Source of the DNA: Oreocharis arfaki
Lineage: Eukaryota; Chordata; Aves; Passeriformes; Paramythiidae
Direction of reading: 5' to 3'
Assembly (NCBI GenBank): GCA_013398015.1
Contig: VZRR01015206.1
Location: 1-64,000 of the forward strand
Length of the DNA: 64,000 nt
The notes below the pieces were generated by a model. That model did not search any database and was not told where the DNA came from. It saw nothing but the letters and a program-made list of their open reading frames with translations. The translations under genes and the position numbers were made by a program. Shown in pieces: positions 1 to 12,000 of this stretch (the stretch's first letter is position 1; the number at the start of each line of letters is the position of its first letter).

Positions 1-29
1 GCAGAGAGGCGGCCGGGCCGCGCCGCACC
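1..29 (+). other. CFDP1: CFDP1 5' UTR, partial (cut by the window edge)
   Basis: This is GC-rich leader directly before the start codon. The context is CACC-ATG-T, with the favoured A at -3 but T rather than G at +4. No upstream ATG is present in the 29 bases shown. The transcription start site and core promoter lie at or beyond the left edge, so their structure cannot be judged. Confidence 0.75.
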
Positions 30-90
30 ATGTCGGGGTCGGAGTCGGAGCAGTACTCCTCGGCCGAGGATGACGACTATGTACCCTCAG
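30..90 (+). CDS. CFDP1: CFDP1 coding exon 1
   Basis: Encodes residues 1-20 plus the first base of codon 21 (61 nt). The peptide starts [20 protein letters not shown]; the human N-terminus has the same layout, with Ser/Glu/Asp residues around an aromatic and then DYVPS. Acid-plus-aromatic patches of this type are described as H2A-H2B contacts in the Swc5/CFDP1 family. The donor is CAG|GTGAGT, a strong consensus at 91, leaving phase 1. Confidence 0.95.
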
Positions 91-3000
91 GTGAGTGGTG
101 GCGGGCAGGAGCCGGCGGTCCCGGCGGTCCCGGCGCTCACCGTTTGTGCTTGCAGGTGCGGAGTATAGCGAGGATGACGAGAGCGAGCTGGTTCGGGAGG
201 AGGAGCCGGCGGACAGCCCGCGGCCGCCCCGCGGCAGGAGGAGCCCCCGCCGCCCCGCCAGCAGGTACGGCCGCTGTGATCCGGCCCGGTACCGCCGGTG
301 GTAGGCTGAGGGGCGGAGGAACGGGAAACGCTGCTCTGCGTTCCGGTTTAGTGGCAGGAGCAGAGAACCTCGGCCCCGACAGACATCGTGCCTAAAAACC
401 CTCCCCAGCAGGAGTTGTTTATGTTAACCTTTTTAAGTGCAAACCACGCACATATGGAGGTTTCTGCCGTTGAAATAAATATATACATACTTTAGCTGAG
501 GTTGGTTTCTACCTAGGCCAAGTCCCCTCCTGGTTCCTGAATTATCACAGAACCACAGGACCCTGGAATGGTTTGGAAGGGACCTTAAAGACCACTTTGT
601 TCCCCCCCACTGCCATGGGCAGGGACGCCTCCCACTGGACCAGGTTGCTCAGAGCTCCATCCGGCCTGGCCTTGAACACTTCCAGGGATGGGGCAGCCAC
701 AGCTTCCCTGGCCAACCTGTGCCAGTGTTTCAGCACATTATATACTCACAGAAACGCATGCAAACGGGCCAGTTCACTTCAGGGACACTGCCTGCATCAG
801 TCTCGCTGTATTTTCTGAGCAGCATCATCTTTTAATAAAGTACATACACCCCCAAGGTTGAGAGAACCTCCCAGATTGAATGTCTTAGTAAAAATAGGAA
901 ATACTGTGTTGCTTTGCTCAGGCTTACAGTTCAGCTCTGTTGTAGCAGCTCCATATACATTTTTTTCTTCTTTTTTGGCATCTGCTTTCAGGAAGAGGAA
1001 GAAAGGTGGTCTCTTGCTAGAGCCAGATGAGAAAGAGGAAGAAAAGGCCCAGCAGAATGGAGAGGAGCAGAAAGAGGAGGAAGTGGATAATGTAGAACAA
1101 GTAGAAAGAAGCAGAGAAGAAGAAGAAAAAAAGAAAGAAGATGCTCTTTGGGCCAGTTTCCTCAGTGACGTAGGACAGAAACCCAAAGCAGCGGCTGCCA
1201 CACAAGTGACACAAAGCAAGAAGGTAATGGGGGCCTGGGCCTGTGCCCAGGGAGTGTGGGAAGGGCCTGAAGGTTTAGAGCATACAGCCTTGGTTCTGGG
1301 ATGAGCTTTGGTCTGAGTTGTGCTTGTGGGCACAGTTATGCTTGTGGGCTCTTCCTGAGGCTTGTGCCTTTCTTGATGCTTAAAAGAAAAAAAAAAAAAA
1401 AAAAAAGGAGGCTTTGTGTGTATATTTGAATGGGGAAACAAGAGAGGTCTGTGCTGGCATCTCCATGCCTCCATCCTCATACTGTGAGGGGGTCCGAAAG
1501 GTGCTGCGTGTTGTGTGTTTGTAGCAAGATTGAATCTGGCTTTCTTGTGTTCTCTGTGAGCCCCATTAAGGTGCTCTCAGTGTGCAAAGGCTTTTCTGGA
1601 GAGAGAATTCTCTGTGTGGTAGCTATTGAAAAGGATTTGGTTCTCAGTAAAACCAAGTGCACATGTTTGCCTGGCAAAGCCTTTCACACTTAAGGTGCTG
1701 GAAGTGAAGCAAGTACCACAGCAAAGCCTCTGTTGCTAGAGTTACCAGTTTGGGTTTTTTAAATGGTCAGCCAAAAAAAAAGTTCAGTAACAGAGGTCTG
1801 GAGGCCGCCTGTTGAGTACAGCTCTGACTGTGTGAAGCTTCTTTCTATGACGCTTGGAAGGTTGTAGGGCAAGTATAGTTGTGTAATATTTGATGGAAAC
1901 TTGGAAGAAGAGTCCTTTCATCTTAGCCCTCCTGCTTCTCCTTATTACTGACTGAGCAGCTGTGGTGGTTACTTATAGAATCAGAGGGAAGCAGAGAGTG
2001 AACATTTTCTTCTGAGCAGTTCTACTTCTATGGGCAGGTTGCTAAAATGTGAGATGTCTTTGAAAGTAACTCCATAGCCTGGAATAATTCATGGAGACAT
2101 GCAGTTCCTCTGTTCTCTTTGTGAACATCTTGACTTGGGCTTGCATGGCCTGCTTGAAGATCTCTGTGGTGTATGGTTGATTTAGAGCAAGAATTTGTGT
2201 TTTGTTTTGGTAACTTACAGAGTCTGAGGTTTTTATGTATGGTTTTAGCAGCTGTAGCTGTGACTGAGTAAATTAAGAGGCATTGTTGACAAATTGCTTA
2301 ATAAAGATTTTTCCTTCTCACATAAAAGAGATGTTATTGACAAGTAGGGAGATCAGCATTTTTCTGCTGATGAGTTGTGTTCTTCTCTGTTTTTGAGTAA
2401 AAATAATCATACTTTTGTGGAATTCACCTTGGCAGCTTTGCTCCTTTGTGGTGCTTAGTTTGGGAGAACCAAGTCTCCAGGCTTTTGCTTGCTTTCTGAA
2501 CCACTGCAGTGTATTCTTGCTCCTTCCTACATTTATTACAATTTCTCTTCTTGTTTTGAATTTGTTTTCATCCTAGACCTTCAATGACAGCCTGGAACCG
2601 AAATGAGGGATTTCTTTCTGGTGGAAGGAGTATTTACTTCCTTTTTCTTGTCTGTGGGTGACTTGCTTTGACCGCCACTCTAAATTGCAGTGCTACCCAA
2701 GATCTGTGTTGAGCCCCCCGCCCTTTGGAATGATAATTTGGCTTGGCTACACAAACGCATTATTTTGCTTTCTTCTTGATGTATTTTGTAGGCTGAAGAA
2801 GAGAAGAGTGGGAATAAGCCTCAGGAGAAGCCAAAAGATTCAGGAAAAGTGACAATCACCAAAACGTTCGATTTTGCTGGTGAGGAAGTCAAGTAAGTTG
2901 GCAGATGTGATATGTTCATTGTGGGCACAGTGCAAACTGGGTGCTGCAGTGCTGGAGGCAGGCTGGAGCTGGGTTCTGAAGCACAGTGGCTCTTCTCTTT

Positions 3001-6000
3001 CCTTTACACTGTTTTTTTCTTTTATCATGAGCACGTACAGACCTCAGGGAAAATGAGGCCAAGATTTTCCTGCCTGAGAGCTTCAGAGTATCCTTGTATG
3101 CAGACCTCAGTCTTTGCTCAACTTCAAAACCTTTGTAAATGTAATTCAAATTCACTTAGGCTTCCGCATGTGGCCAGTGTTTATAATGGTTGGCAGAGCT
3201 CCCTGGTGGCAGTGTCACTGGGAAGGTTGAGACAAGGAAGGAAGCTCATGTGGTCCCACAGGGATGAGGGTAACACATTTTATTCATTCAGGCTAGTTCA
3301 AGTTCTATGCTGCGGGCAGAATATTTGCTGGCACTTTCCCTGGTGGTGTTCACAATCCACAACAAAGATTTTCAGGCAGTAAGAGGTGTTTGGCTGAGCA
3401 GACTAACAGCTGAGTGCTTTTGCCTCTGAAACAGCTGCAGCAAAGGGGATGGGCTGGGTAAAATCATGCTTTAGGCTGAGTTTGGCTTACAAGAGGCCTC
3501 TCAGGCTGTGCTGCAAGAAGGGCCAGGTGTTTTATAAATGTGTAAGACCAGAACTGAGGGGCCTGGGTGAACCCACTTGAAATCTGACTGCCCTGTGACC
3601 TGTTGGTTCTTATCATGGGGGATTTTATTTATATGTAGCAGTAAACCCAGTTTTATCAGACTAACTTGGCCTGGTTTTTCTGACAGCAGAGGGCAGCAGT
3701 TCCCAGCAGTAACACTCGCCCTGCTTAAATCTGGAGGAGGCGGCAGAGCTGGGGCTTGTGCTTCTCTTGCTTTTCGTGTTTGCACTGCTGCCTGAGCTGT
3801 TTGAAAAATCTGAGGGGAGCTGTGAGCCATAGTAGGAACTTTGGTATTTCCCTGGGCAAGCCAGACTGTAGGAATACCCTTCGTTCACTGTCCTTTGAAG
3901 CGCTGGTTGCCTTCTGTGAACAGAAGTTGTTCACAGGGCTCCTAAGATGCTGATTTTATGCTTTTGCTCTTATCTGTGATTTCTTAAGAGCTAAGAAAAA
4001 GACACGTTTTCCTGCACCAGTTGTTTTTCTAGTGTCCTTTGTACTGCTCAATACTTACTTTTCCCTGGGGGAACTGCAGAGGAATCACTAGAAATTTCTA
4101 CCAATTTTTGATTGAATAGGCAACAGCTGGAGCCTGAGTGACAATGAGTCTGTAATTCTGCAAACACCAAGGCTAATGCATATTTTGTTTACAGCAGTTA
4201 TTGTATCAATAGGTTATAGAGCCAGCAACAGAAGGTTTGTGGTGAGGTCTGGAGCACCATTTTCTGCTGGTACCAGAGTTACAACATAGTTATGTTCTTG
4301 AGCTCTTTCATAACAGAAAAATCCTTCAATGTTTTTTGCCCTCTTGACTTTCGTGATAAGCACAGCTGATGCTTTTGTGTTGTTTGCTACATCTTGCGTC
4401 TTTAAATGGGTTACACTGTTAGCTGTGTGTAGGGTACGGGGGGTGTACTTGCTACTCACAGCTGCTGGTACTTTCCCCTAATGGCAGTAGGTGAGGCCCA
4501 GAGGGCTGCTTTTGCTTCAGAATAGCAGGAGGTTGTCTTTGCACCACCACAACGTCTGCAAATGCTCTGAATACCAAACACTGACTTCCTTGCCTGGGGA
4601 AGCAGCTGGCAAATTGTTGGTTGTAAAAGGCCAACACACGGTAGTTGTGTGTGTGTGTGCATTTCTGGACTGAAGGAACTGAAATGAGAGCTGTCTCTGT
4701 TGCTTTCCTTTCTAAATGGTTTGAGGCTACTGTTGAGTGTTGCTCTTTTGAAAGCTTGAGAAGAATTTAGATCAGTATTTAAGCAGTGAAAGATTTAGGG
4801 CACGAATTTTCACAGTCTGCTCACTGAAGCTCTTAAAGAAGATCATTTAGCCCTGATCTCCTGTTGCAGAACAATTTATTTTCTCCTGTAAGAAGATGGT
4901 GTGATTTTTCTTGCCTGACTGAAGTAGCAGAAGTGGCTTGAAAGTGATCTCCAGCTACAGAGCTATACTGGAATAGTAAAGAGCCTTCGTGTTGTCAACT
5001 CCCCTGTAGGTTTTTGCTACACTCAATGTCTCTTTTGATGAGTCCGTTCTTGTATCAGTTGCTAATGCTGAACTTTAGCTTCAGAGTGTAAAAATTAACA
5101 ATTTACAAATTAAGATTTTAATTTAGTGGCTCTTAATTTTAGAAAATACAGTATATAATTTTGTCTTGTAAAACTAAAGCTGTTGAATCCTGGAACTAGA
5201 AAGAATCTTAAACTGATTGCAGTGCTTTCCAGTTGGGACTTTTTTGTCTGCTTTTCCTGCCTCCCTCATGTTAAGTAGATTAGGAGCAGCAGGTGACTGT
5301 CACCCAAATGGCTGTAATTGTGGGCAGCAAGAGCATTTTGCAAAGGCAGTTCAGCATCTAAATGGAAGTTCAAGCCATTTCTCCCTGGCAGAAGAGATTG
5401 AAGCTCCTTTGAAGCCTGTGGTTTATGAACTTGCCTCACAGTGCAGGACGTGTGTTTGCATTAATAGGGAGTTGTATCCTTAGTGCCAGGGTTTAACTAT
5501 TGGAATCTGTAATTGCTTGTGTTCTCTTTGGCACTCCAAAAGGATTTGGTCCTTGGCTTTCTTTAAATCTCTGTTGTGCTCAGTGCATCAAAATGGTTCT
5601 TCTGTGCTCTTTCCATGAAAAGTGAACTTTGTGTCCAGCTGGGACTGCAGCAGAGTGGAGCTCACACACATGGAGCTGGGCCGCCCGTGGTGTCAGTGTG
5701 ACAACATGTGAGGGAAGAGCAGAGTCGGGTTATTGATTGCTATCGAGAATCGATGTTACTTTGAAACATCTTCTCTACGTTAATTTGGCTTATGGAAAGC
5801 AAAACCAAGTTCAAAGGAGTAGTGGCTTGGGTGTTAATTCAGGAATGGGAGGCCTGTGTTCAGCACCTAGCTTCGTTGGTACGCCACAGATTCCAAGTAA
5901 AGGACTCCCGAGTAGAAACTTTGTATTTCTGTGCACATGCTTTGTTTGTGTGGTTTAGAGCCAGAGCTTTACACAGGTTGTTCCTGTGGTGGGAATGCTT

Positions 6001-9000
6001 TCCTGATACTGCAGAGTTGCTGTGCTGTAGTGCTGGTCCTGTATTGTGCTGGCAGAGCTGTGGCTTGTGCTGCTTCACTGACTCGGCTGCTTCCCCGTGT
6101 GCATGAACCAGGCAGCCAAAGCAAAGCCGTAGTAGGGCTCCATTCTCCATCTGTCAACGGGGAGAGCCCTGCTCTTTCCCTGAAATCTGCCAAGGTGTTC
6201 CTGTCATGGCTCCTTTTACTTTCTCATAAGGATAGGTGGGGTCCACAGTTAGCTGGTGCATTGCATGGGCCAAATCAAAATAGGAAGGGCCAGTGCCAAA
6301 CAAGCAATGTCACGCTGAGTGTGTGACTTGCTGCCGGATATGAGGAATACTTAAAAGTTCATATAGTTCTGTAGAAAGAGGTGGGTAAACATGTCGGAAC
6401 AGTTTGTTGAGCTGTTGTATGTGAGACACGAGCTCCTATCTCTGGATAAGGGCTCCCTGCTGTTGACTTGTGTAGGAGACCACATTTGTGACTTAGAATA
6501 GCCTCTGGGTTGCTGCTGTAGGACCACTGTGCTCTGAGGAAGCAAGCTGTGCTGGTACATGTGCTGAGCAGAGTTGAGTGGCAGCCTGTATTCCAGGTGA
6601 GGGAACATGATGGTTCACGGTGCAGCTGCTGCATCTTGAAAGTGCTGAAGAAGTACATAAGGTACCTGATTTATAACGAAATAGTTATAAGATTAAATCA
6701 TTGTACTCATTACTGGGGTTTATACTGGCTGAAGTTGATACTTCATCTGCCACAGTTAAAGTATGGGGTGAAAAAGAACCTGATTTTCACTAGTTACTGT
6801 TCGTAAGTGATTTTCATCTAGGATGTGCCTGGAAAAAAAACCAGGCTGCTGGTTGTTTGTTCTGTGCTGCTCCTTCACTGTTTTTCAGCCTACATCAAGG
6901 ATTCAAGAAGGATTATTCAGAGGAGATTAATTATTCAATTTTTCAAGTTGAAATTCAAGGACCTTGAGCTGGACCTTAAGTTGAGGGGTTTAGTGGTGAA
7001 GTTCATGACTTTGTGAGCAGAAGAAGCAACGGTGAAGGGAGGTGGCTGAGAGCAGGTTTTGTCAGGAGGCTTGCCCGTGCTAATGAAAGCCCTTTGTTGG
7101 CCAGTCTCTGAGTCTCTGTACAGGAATGCCACTGATGATGGGAATTGTGCCGGTGGAGCTACAGCTACACCTGCTTTTTTTTTGTGTCCTGTGAGGTCAC
7201 TGAGGTTTAACTTAGGCCTCATTGGGTGAGGTGGTGAGTCCTGAGCCCAGTCTGAGGTGTTGTCTGGGTGGCTGAGCTCTACGCCTTGGTGAGCTCCTAG
7301 TGGAGTTGCGCAGAGCTGGTGAAGGACTGATTTATTCCCTTGCAGCAAGAAGTGCTGACCTCAGAGTGGAGGTGAGGTTATAATTCAGTCCTCTGCAGCT
7401 GTACAGAACTGCTGCTTTGGGATTTCTTGATGCTGCCTCTCCTTACTGAAATATTGATTTTCTGTTATTAATTTTAGCTCACCTGTGTGCTTGTTGAATG
7501 GACAGTTATGTCTTAGACTGCTCACTGTTTTAACTCTGGATCTGCTGTCCTCTTCCAGAGCTTCAACCACTTGATCCCAGACCCTTTTTAGGAGATAGCA
7601 GGTGGAAAGGGCTGCAGGAGAAACAGATCAGACATCTGAGAACAGCCTGAGCTTTCCACAGTCCTTGCTCAGACTCTGATTCCTTATCAGTGGCTGTGAT
7701 GTCCTCTCTGCTCTTTACATGACTAGTAGGACCAACCAAACGTGACAAAGTTGGCAAACAAAGGGTGTGTTAGCCAAGGAGTTTGAGAGACTGTCACCTG
7801 TTTTGTTGCTTTGCTTTGAAGACAGCTAAGGTAGCTGTCTGAGCAATAGCAGCTGCTTCTGCTTCTTCCTGGAAAACAAGAAGAGTGGAAGAAAAATCCT
7901 GATGCTGATAATGTATTTCAAGGGGAATGGGTGAAAAGAGCAGGGAATCGACTCTCACAAGTCTCAAGATTTAGAGCTGGCACAGAGAACAATTTTAAAA
8001 ACATGTAATTGTCCATCTGTGTTCCTGCTCTGTGGTCTCAGCATGGCCCAGTCACACGTGTCAGGCTAACGAGCAGTGAGAGAGCGTGTAACACCATTAA
8101 CTCTCTCCTTACCTTGTGATGCTTTTCAGGGATCTTCATGGATGAATCAATGCAAGGGGTTGGCAGCATGCTCACACTCCTCCTGGGTGTGAATCTTGGT
8201 CATTTGTTTTGTGCTCATGGGGTTTTGAGCAATGCTCAGCGAAGCACAGTAGCTCTGAAAATCAGAAGAAAGATCAGGAGTTTGGGTGAGCATCTCTTGA
8301 CGTTGTGAGTGGCGTGGTGCACACCAGATCAAGGTTGATGTGCTTGACGTCTTCCATGTGTGCTTTTTTGAAAGAGCTTTTGCTGTGTTGTTTATACCTG
8401 TGGGTGAGAAGGCAGGTGAGCATTACCAGAATGTGTATCTTGAAGCCTGATATTTGGAAAGCCCTGCCTTTTTTCCAGGTGGATGGCAGGTGCTACACAG
8501 CTTCCACCAGATGAGGCGGATGGGTGTTGTCAAGCTAGATATGGAAGACAGTGAACTGAAGCAATAGGAGCAGAGGAAGAAACCAATCAGATTTTGATGT
8601 GCTTTTTACAATGGCTTTGGCTGCGCTATCAAGGAATTGTTGGAAAAAGACAAATGAATTTCAGTGGCCCTTTGAAAAGCCAGTCCTTGAGGACTTCTGT
8701 TTTGGTGTTGCTGACTGGTGGTGCCAGAGGTTTTATCCTCAGTCCTCCTTGGCTAAGGTGTTCTAGAGAAATGTGTTCTAGCCACCTTCTGGTGACATAC
8801 TACTTTCTGAAGGAGGCTTGCACAGTGCAAAAACCTTGGCTTTTAAGATTTTCGCAGAAATTTAATCTGAGCAGTGTAAGCATGGGGATGATGCTGTAGG
8901 ACCATAAGACAAATCAAACCATCCAGGATTACATGGGATATCAATGTGACCGCTGTTTAGAGGTGGCAGACTAAAAAGTGGGTGGTTGCTTTTCTACCAA

Positions 9001-12000
9001 CAAGCGCCAAAATGCTGATCTTGGCATAATGGGGTGTAGGCAGCAGCCTGTTTCTGCCCTTATGCTGTTGTTTTTCTTTGAGGTCAGAGCATGCCTCAGC
9101 TATCCACAGTTTTTATTGGCTTTTTCCGATTTAAAAATAACTATTGATTTTTTTGTTTGTTTTTGGAAGCCAGTGAGTGAGAATACGTTACCTTTCAAGA
9201 ATGACAGGGTCTCGGGGGGAGCGTTTTGATAACCTTTCATCTGTTTGCATCCATTCCCTGATGCTTCAGAATTTCCCTGGGGATTACTAGCATTGTACGA
9301 TGCCGACTGGCACGACGGTGACCCAGAGATGAGGTCAGTAAGTGTGAGCAGGAGCTGTGCTGTGTGCTGGTTCACTTGTGAGCCATTTGCCTTTCTCAGA
9401 AGCAGCTGCAGAAATTGTAACTTCATAAACATCAAACCTAGCCAGGACTCTAAGCTAGAACACTTGCTTCTAAAGTAAATCATGTTATGGTTTGCTTAAT
9501 GTGCTTGGAGAAGGGGAATGGCCTAATGAGCAGTGTCTAGTCAGGGTTTTTTCGTTAGCAGATGTGCAAATGAGGCTTCTGCTCAGAGGGGCTGTGAGTT
9601 GCAAAGTGTTACACAGTAGCACTTACACTCACCGACATGCTGACCCTTGTTGTCTTCCTTTATCTCACCATGCTTTTGAAAATCCGGAAGTGACTGAGCA
9701 GATGCCCACCTGAAAGTCATCTTTGGCTTCTAATGTGGCTTGCTGTTTTGAAGGAAATAGTTCATGTGTGCTGGTTTCGTTTGTGTGGTTTTGCTGGTAA
9801 TCAGCATGATGAAAAAGAAGGCTCAGCTGGGATCTCCAGAGGTAGGAGGAGTCTCAAAGCATCTCCAAAATGATGGATTGACTGCCAGATTAATTTGAGC
9901 ATTTCTAGGTCTTTTAAACCTGGGGTGTCTGGGTGCTGCATTTGGGAACTAGATGACAAACTGTGTTCTCTCATCTTCACATTCTTCCATGTGTGTTTGT
10001 GTGTTCTGCCTGTGTTCTGTGTAAGTTAGTGTGGAAATACTTCAGTAAAAATCACATCCTTCCCCAGCAGAAGACGTTGTTTCTTTATCTGGCTCTCAGG
10101 TAGTTTACTGGGTTTTAAAAATCTGAAAACAGAAGATGCTTAGTGATCTATTCAGGTCTCACAGGAGCTTCTTCTGCTATTAGTAAGGGGATCTTTGGTC
10201 CCTCTGTTCATGCCTTCATCTCAGGGGCCTCAGATCCAGTCCCAGCATTTTGCTTCTTGGCCTGTTGCCCTTACTTCCAAGCTGCTGCTCATTCCTGACA
10301 GCTCCAGGCTCAGAAAAGGGCTTTTGATGTCTGGTGAGATGCTGGCAGAGCCTGCTTTGCAGGCATTGGGCCTGGGGTTTCCCCTGCTGGAAGCTGCAGC
10401 TTGCAAGATGCATTATTTTTTTTTCTGTAACTAAGAGATGGTGAAGCAAGAGGGTTTCTGTGTTAGCCTGAAGGGGAGGCAGAGCTGTTTGCTGCTGTAC
10501 TGTCTCATTAACCCATTACAAACCGAGCTAAGCTCAGTCTGGCCTTTCCCCCATGGGGCTGCTTCTGCTTTGTAGTGTGTGTTGGCTCCTGTTATGATCT
10601 GTGTAACCTTTGTGTCTAGTGTTCATAGCTCTAAGTGAATTTGGAACCTCTGGCTCCTTATACCTATGGTATTCCTTCCTTCAACGAGAGAGACATCCAT
10701 GACACGAGTGCTGTGCTGCTTTGTGGGAGTTGGAGGGTTGCAGGGATCTTTCTGGCTTTCAGTGTATTTGCAGATCATGGTTGACAGGGTCAGGGTACTG
10801 TCATTCACACATGCAGCAGCTCATCTGTTCACCTGGATTGCTCAACTCAGAGGTGTGTTCCATAATGTGGAGTTAATCCTTTTGAGAGGTACAAGTTAAA
10901 ATATGGGGATGCCTCTAAGATTGACATGTTAATGCATGGTGGGATTTGAGGCAGTGCAATGGAGCTGGCCAAGGGAATAGTTATCCAGAGAAGCAAGAAG
11001 AGACCTGGTTCTTAAAACTGGGGTGAATAAAGCTCCAGTCAACAAGAAGAAGGCTTGTGCCCTGGCTGCAGGTCAGCTTCTCCAGAGAGCCATGTTTGGC
11101 ATGGTCTACCTATTGCAAGCCCCAGTGGTAGCTTCATCACTGGAGCACTACTTCCCTCTGGATTTAGGGAGCCTCTTGCAGAAGCTGCAAGCAGAAGTCC
11201 CAGGAGGGGCTTGACAGCTTCGTCAGCATCTCAGGAGGCAGCACTGTCCATATGTTTTCTTTGCATCTGTCACAGAGTCTTTGTCATACAGGAGGTGACG
11301 GAAAATCAGTTGTTTCCTTCAAGGCTTACGAGTTTATGCATTATTGATGTTAAAATACCATTCACCTTTGCTTGTTTTCAGGTGAGTTGGTTTGAGATGC
11401 AGCCTGGGCTGACTGCTTGGATAGCAGCACACACCTGCTGTGAGGAGCAGCACCAGGCAGGCAGCTTGGCCCTTGCCTGACTCCAGGAAAGCTCTCATCA
11501 CGTTTGATTCTTTTTAGAGACCAGCCAGCTTCTCCTGCCTATCTAGTCAGCCTACAAAATTAGCAGTTATTCCAGCTTGGTCTTGTCTGTGTTGCTTCAG
11601 GGAATAGGCTCGGTTTCCCAGGGAACAGCTTCTCCCACCTGGTTTGAAGAGGAATGCTGTTTTTTTTCAAAAAGGGGAAAAACTAATGTTTTACTTTGAA
11701 ATTAGTAAAGTGATGGGGATGTGCTAATTTTAGCTCTGGCTGCTTTACACCAGCTAATTCAACATAAAATACATACATATGCAGTGTGCAGACAGATGTG
11801 CTCTGGAGGTTCACTTGTGTGAGGACTTAATTCCCTCCTGGAAAGTGCTGAACCTGTGCTCTCCAGCATTTTCAGGACCTTGCAGACTGGAGGATCTGCG
11901 TCTCGTGCAGTGCATCTGTCTGTGGAAGGCACATGGGACATTGCAGCTGGAGCACAAAAGTCTACCAAAAAATATTCAGAAAAAATATTCCTTGGCTTAA

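Larger units (their letters stand above)
1..310. promoter_or_regulatory. CpG island at the CFDP1 5' end
   Basis: CpG dinucleotides are dense through the leader, exon 1, intron 1, exon 2 and the start of intron 2, then fall sharply after about 320, where the sequence becomes AT-richer. This is the usual signature of a broadly expressed vertebrate promoter. The island very probably continues upstream of the window, where the core promoter must be. The boundary was judged by eye, not by an observed/expected CpG calculation. Confidence 0.7.

Noticed and set aside
30..395. A 121-codon frame running from the CFDP1 start through introns 1 and 2
   Set aside because: It depends on retaining both introns. 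The spliced frame 30-90 joined to 156-264 reproduces the conserved CFDP1 sequence, so this is only read-through in a GC-rich island.
797..1480. A 227-codon antisense frame over exon 3
   Set aside because: Its Ser/Phe-rich middle is the reverse complement of the Glu/Lys-rich coding tract of CFDP1 exon 3; it is a coding shadow.
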